Below, piece after piece: positions 14,074 to 14,589 of a stretch of 14,589 nt of DNA. Position 1 is the first letter of the stretch, and every line of letters starts with the position of its first letter. This stretch comes from an uncultured Holophagaceae bacterium (GTDB lineage: Bacteria > Acidobacteriota > Holophagae > Holophagales > Holophagaceae). The notes beneath the pieces are model-generated. The model saw only the letters and a program-made list of their open reading frames with translations, did not search any database and was not told the origin of the DNA. The stretch is taken from contig CAIXHJ010000218.1 of the NCBI GenBank assembly GCA_903919165.1, forward strand, positions 1-14,589, read 5' to 3'. The position numbers were made by a program, and so were the translations under genes.

Positions 14074-14153
14074 CATCACCCACCCGGACCCTACGCTCTC
14101 GCCAGTCTGACCATCAGGATCAGCCGCGAAAACCCTAGGCCGGGTGGGCGATG
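14074..14153 (-). promoter_or_regulatory. 80-nt structured RNA leader candidate
   Basis: In the minus-strand transcript the ends CATCGCCCACCCGG and CCGGGTGGGTGATG form a 14-bp stem. Stacked inside are CCTA/TAGG, TTTTCGC/GCGAGAG and an apical hairpin CTGATC-CTGAU-GGTCAG, 31 pairs in 80 nt, separated by small asymmetric loops (GGG/CG, GG/ACTG, and a GT bulge). All four non-Watson-Crick pairs are G-U in this strand and would be A-C in the other, supporting an RNA transcribed towards the porin gene. It lies between the EamA stop and the porin start, both on the minus strand. There is no U-tract, so an intrinsic terminator is unlikely. A cis-regulatory RNA of the porin-NRAMP-MgtE operon is the best reading; no known riboswitch class was matched with confidence. 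Confidence 0.5.
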
Positions 14154-14218
14154 CTCGACGGAGGTTCAGCGATCACGGACATCGTCTTCATCGCAACCTC
14201 TGTTCCGGCAACCCTGCA

Positions 14219-14247
14219 ATCCTACCGGCGTCGGCCGGGACTGTTCA
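14219..14247 (-). promoter_or_regulatory. candidate sigma70-type promoter for the porin operon
   Basis: On the minus strand TGAACA (-35, 4 of 6 consensus) and TAGGAT (-10, 4 of 6) are separated by exactly 17 nt. The spacer contains the palindrome CCGGC-CGAC-GCCGG (14225-14238), which could be an operator. Transcription would start near 14211, giving a leader of about 217 nt that includes both hairpins. The match is modest and could arise by chance. Confidence 0.3.
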
Positions 14248-14275
14248 GGTTGAATGGCCGCGCGATCGAACTGAT

Positions 14276-14589
14276 TCAGCGAATCTCCAGTGCAGGGGGC
14301 GTAAAGGCGCAGATCGCGATGCCTGCCAGGACGAGCGCTGCACCGAGCCCCTGGAGGGGCCTCACGGACTCCGACAGCAGCAGCCAACCCAGAATGATGG
14401 TGGCCACGGGCTGCATCATGAGGCCCATGGCGCCCAGGTTCATGGGCACATGGCCCATGCCCCAGGTGATGAACCACCAGGCCACCACCTGAACCAGCAC
14501 CCCCAATCCCACCAGCGCCCACCAGGACCTCGCCGGATAGCCGGTGAAGGTTTCACCCTGGACCCAGCCCAGGGCGCCGAAGAGGACCG
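14276..14589 (-). CDS. EamA/DMT-family permease (partial, 5' part outside window)
   Basis: C-terminal portion, 104 residues, of a drug/metabolite transporter-superfamily inner-membrane protein. The frame is open to the right window edge, so the start is not visible. Recognisable is the second EamA repeat: GLGVLVQVVAWWFITWGMGHV, then GAMGLMMQPVATIILGWLLLSE, then the terminal helix LQGLGAALVLAGIAICA. The pattern of a conserved proline in the penultimate helix followed by GWLLLSE is typical of EamA proteins. Substrate unknown. The stop (TGA at 14276-14278) lies 281 bp upstream of the porin start on the same strand; this gap holds the candidate promoter and leader hairpins and no convincing gene. 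Confidence 0.88.
   Translation of the reverse strand, partial: VLFGALGWVQGETFTGYPARSWWALVGLGVLVQVVAWWFITWGMGHVPMNLGAMGLMMQPVATIILGWLLLSESVRPLQGLGAALVLAGIAICAFTPPALEIR

Noticed and set aside
14074..14153. Resemblance to ykkC-class (guanidine-I/PRPP/ppGpp) riboswitches: CTAGGGTT on the left side and GACTGG-CGAGAG on the right of the leader fold
   Set aside because: The UCC between GACTGG and RAG is missing, and the second ykkC domain (GGAUARAAGCCC-like segment) is not found downstream, so the match is partial. An Rfam RF00442 scan would settle it.
14059..14253. 64-codon plus-strand ORF in the porin-EamA gap
   Set aside because: It crosses the structured leader, lies opposite the transcription direction of both neighbours, and shows no recognisable protein features.

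Overview
The window looks like part of a GC-rich bacterial chromosome (roughly 65% G+C by eye) with strong GGAGG-type ribosome binding sites and several ATGA or near-abutting gene junctions. Signal peptides, an OprB-type porin and a fused FadN-type 3-hydroxyacyl-CoA dehydrogenase point to a diderm heterotroph. The gene mix would suit Acidobacteriota of the Geothrix/Holophaga type, but that placement is an impression from gene content and was not tested. No tRNA, rRNA, CRISPR array, transposase or phage gene was seen.

Layout. (1) Positions 1-2393, minus strand: a two-gene fatty-acid beta-oxidation operon, thiolase followed by a 3-hydroxyacyl-CoA dehydrogenase that runs off the left edge. (2) 2394-2888: a divergent intergenic region of 495 bp, most of it a highly self-complementary block of about 350 bp bounded by 20-bp inverted repeats; it resembles a MITE or structured-RNA repeat. 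(3) 2889-6899, plus strand: a compact operon of a MoxR-type AAA+ ATPase, a duplicated-permease ABC transporter protein and its ATPase carrying a C-terminal AAA-associated domain. No substrate-binding protein is present. (4) 7033-9624, plus strand: a P-type cation ATPase with atypical membrane motifs. (5) 9737-13994, minus strand: an apparent divalent-metal uptake operon. In transcription order it holds an OprB-like outer-membrane porin, an NRAMP-superfamily transporter with non-canonical metal-site motifs, a soluble protein with PRC-barrel, MgtE-N and CBS domains but no channel, and a 38-residue single-pass membrane peptide. (6) 14276-14589, minus strand: the 3' part of an EamA/DMT-family permease.

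The most interesting part is region 5. The porin, the transporter and a Mg2+-sensor-like protein with no channel of its own lie in one run, two junctions being translationally coupled. They are preceded by a leader containing an 80-nt long-range hairpin plus a second hairpin. Every non-Watson-Crick pair I could place in these (5 of 5) is G-U in the minus-strand transcript but A-C in the plus-strand one, which argues for an RNA structure acting on the minus strand, that is, on the porin-NRAMP-MgtE operon. Between porin and transporter lies a strong ribosome binding site and ATG whose frame meets a run of five C and then stops after 18 codons, while the +1 frame continues openly into the NRAMP protein. 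This is either a frameshifted NRAMP start or a proline-containing leader peptide comparable in concept to mgtL.

All calls come from reading the sequence by eye; no database search or folding computation was run.
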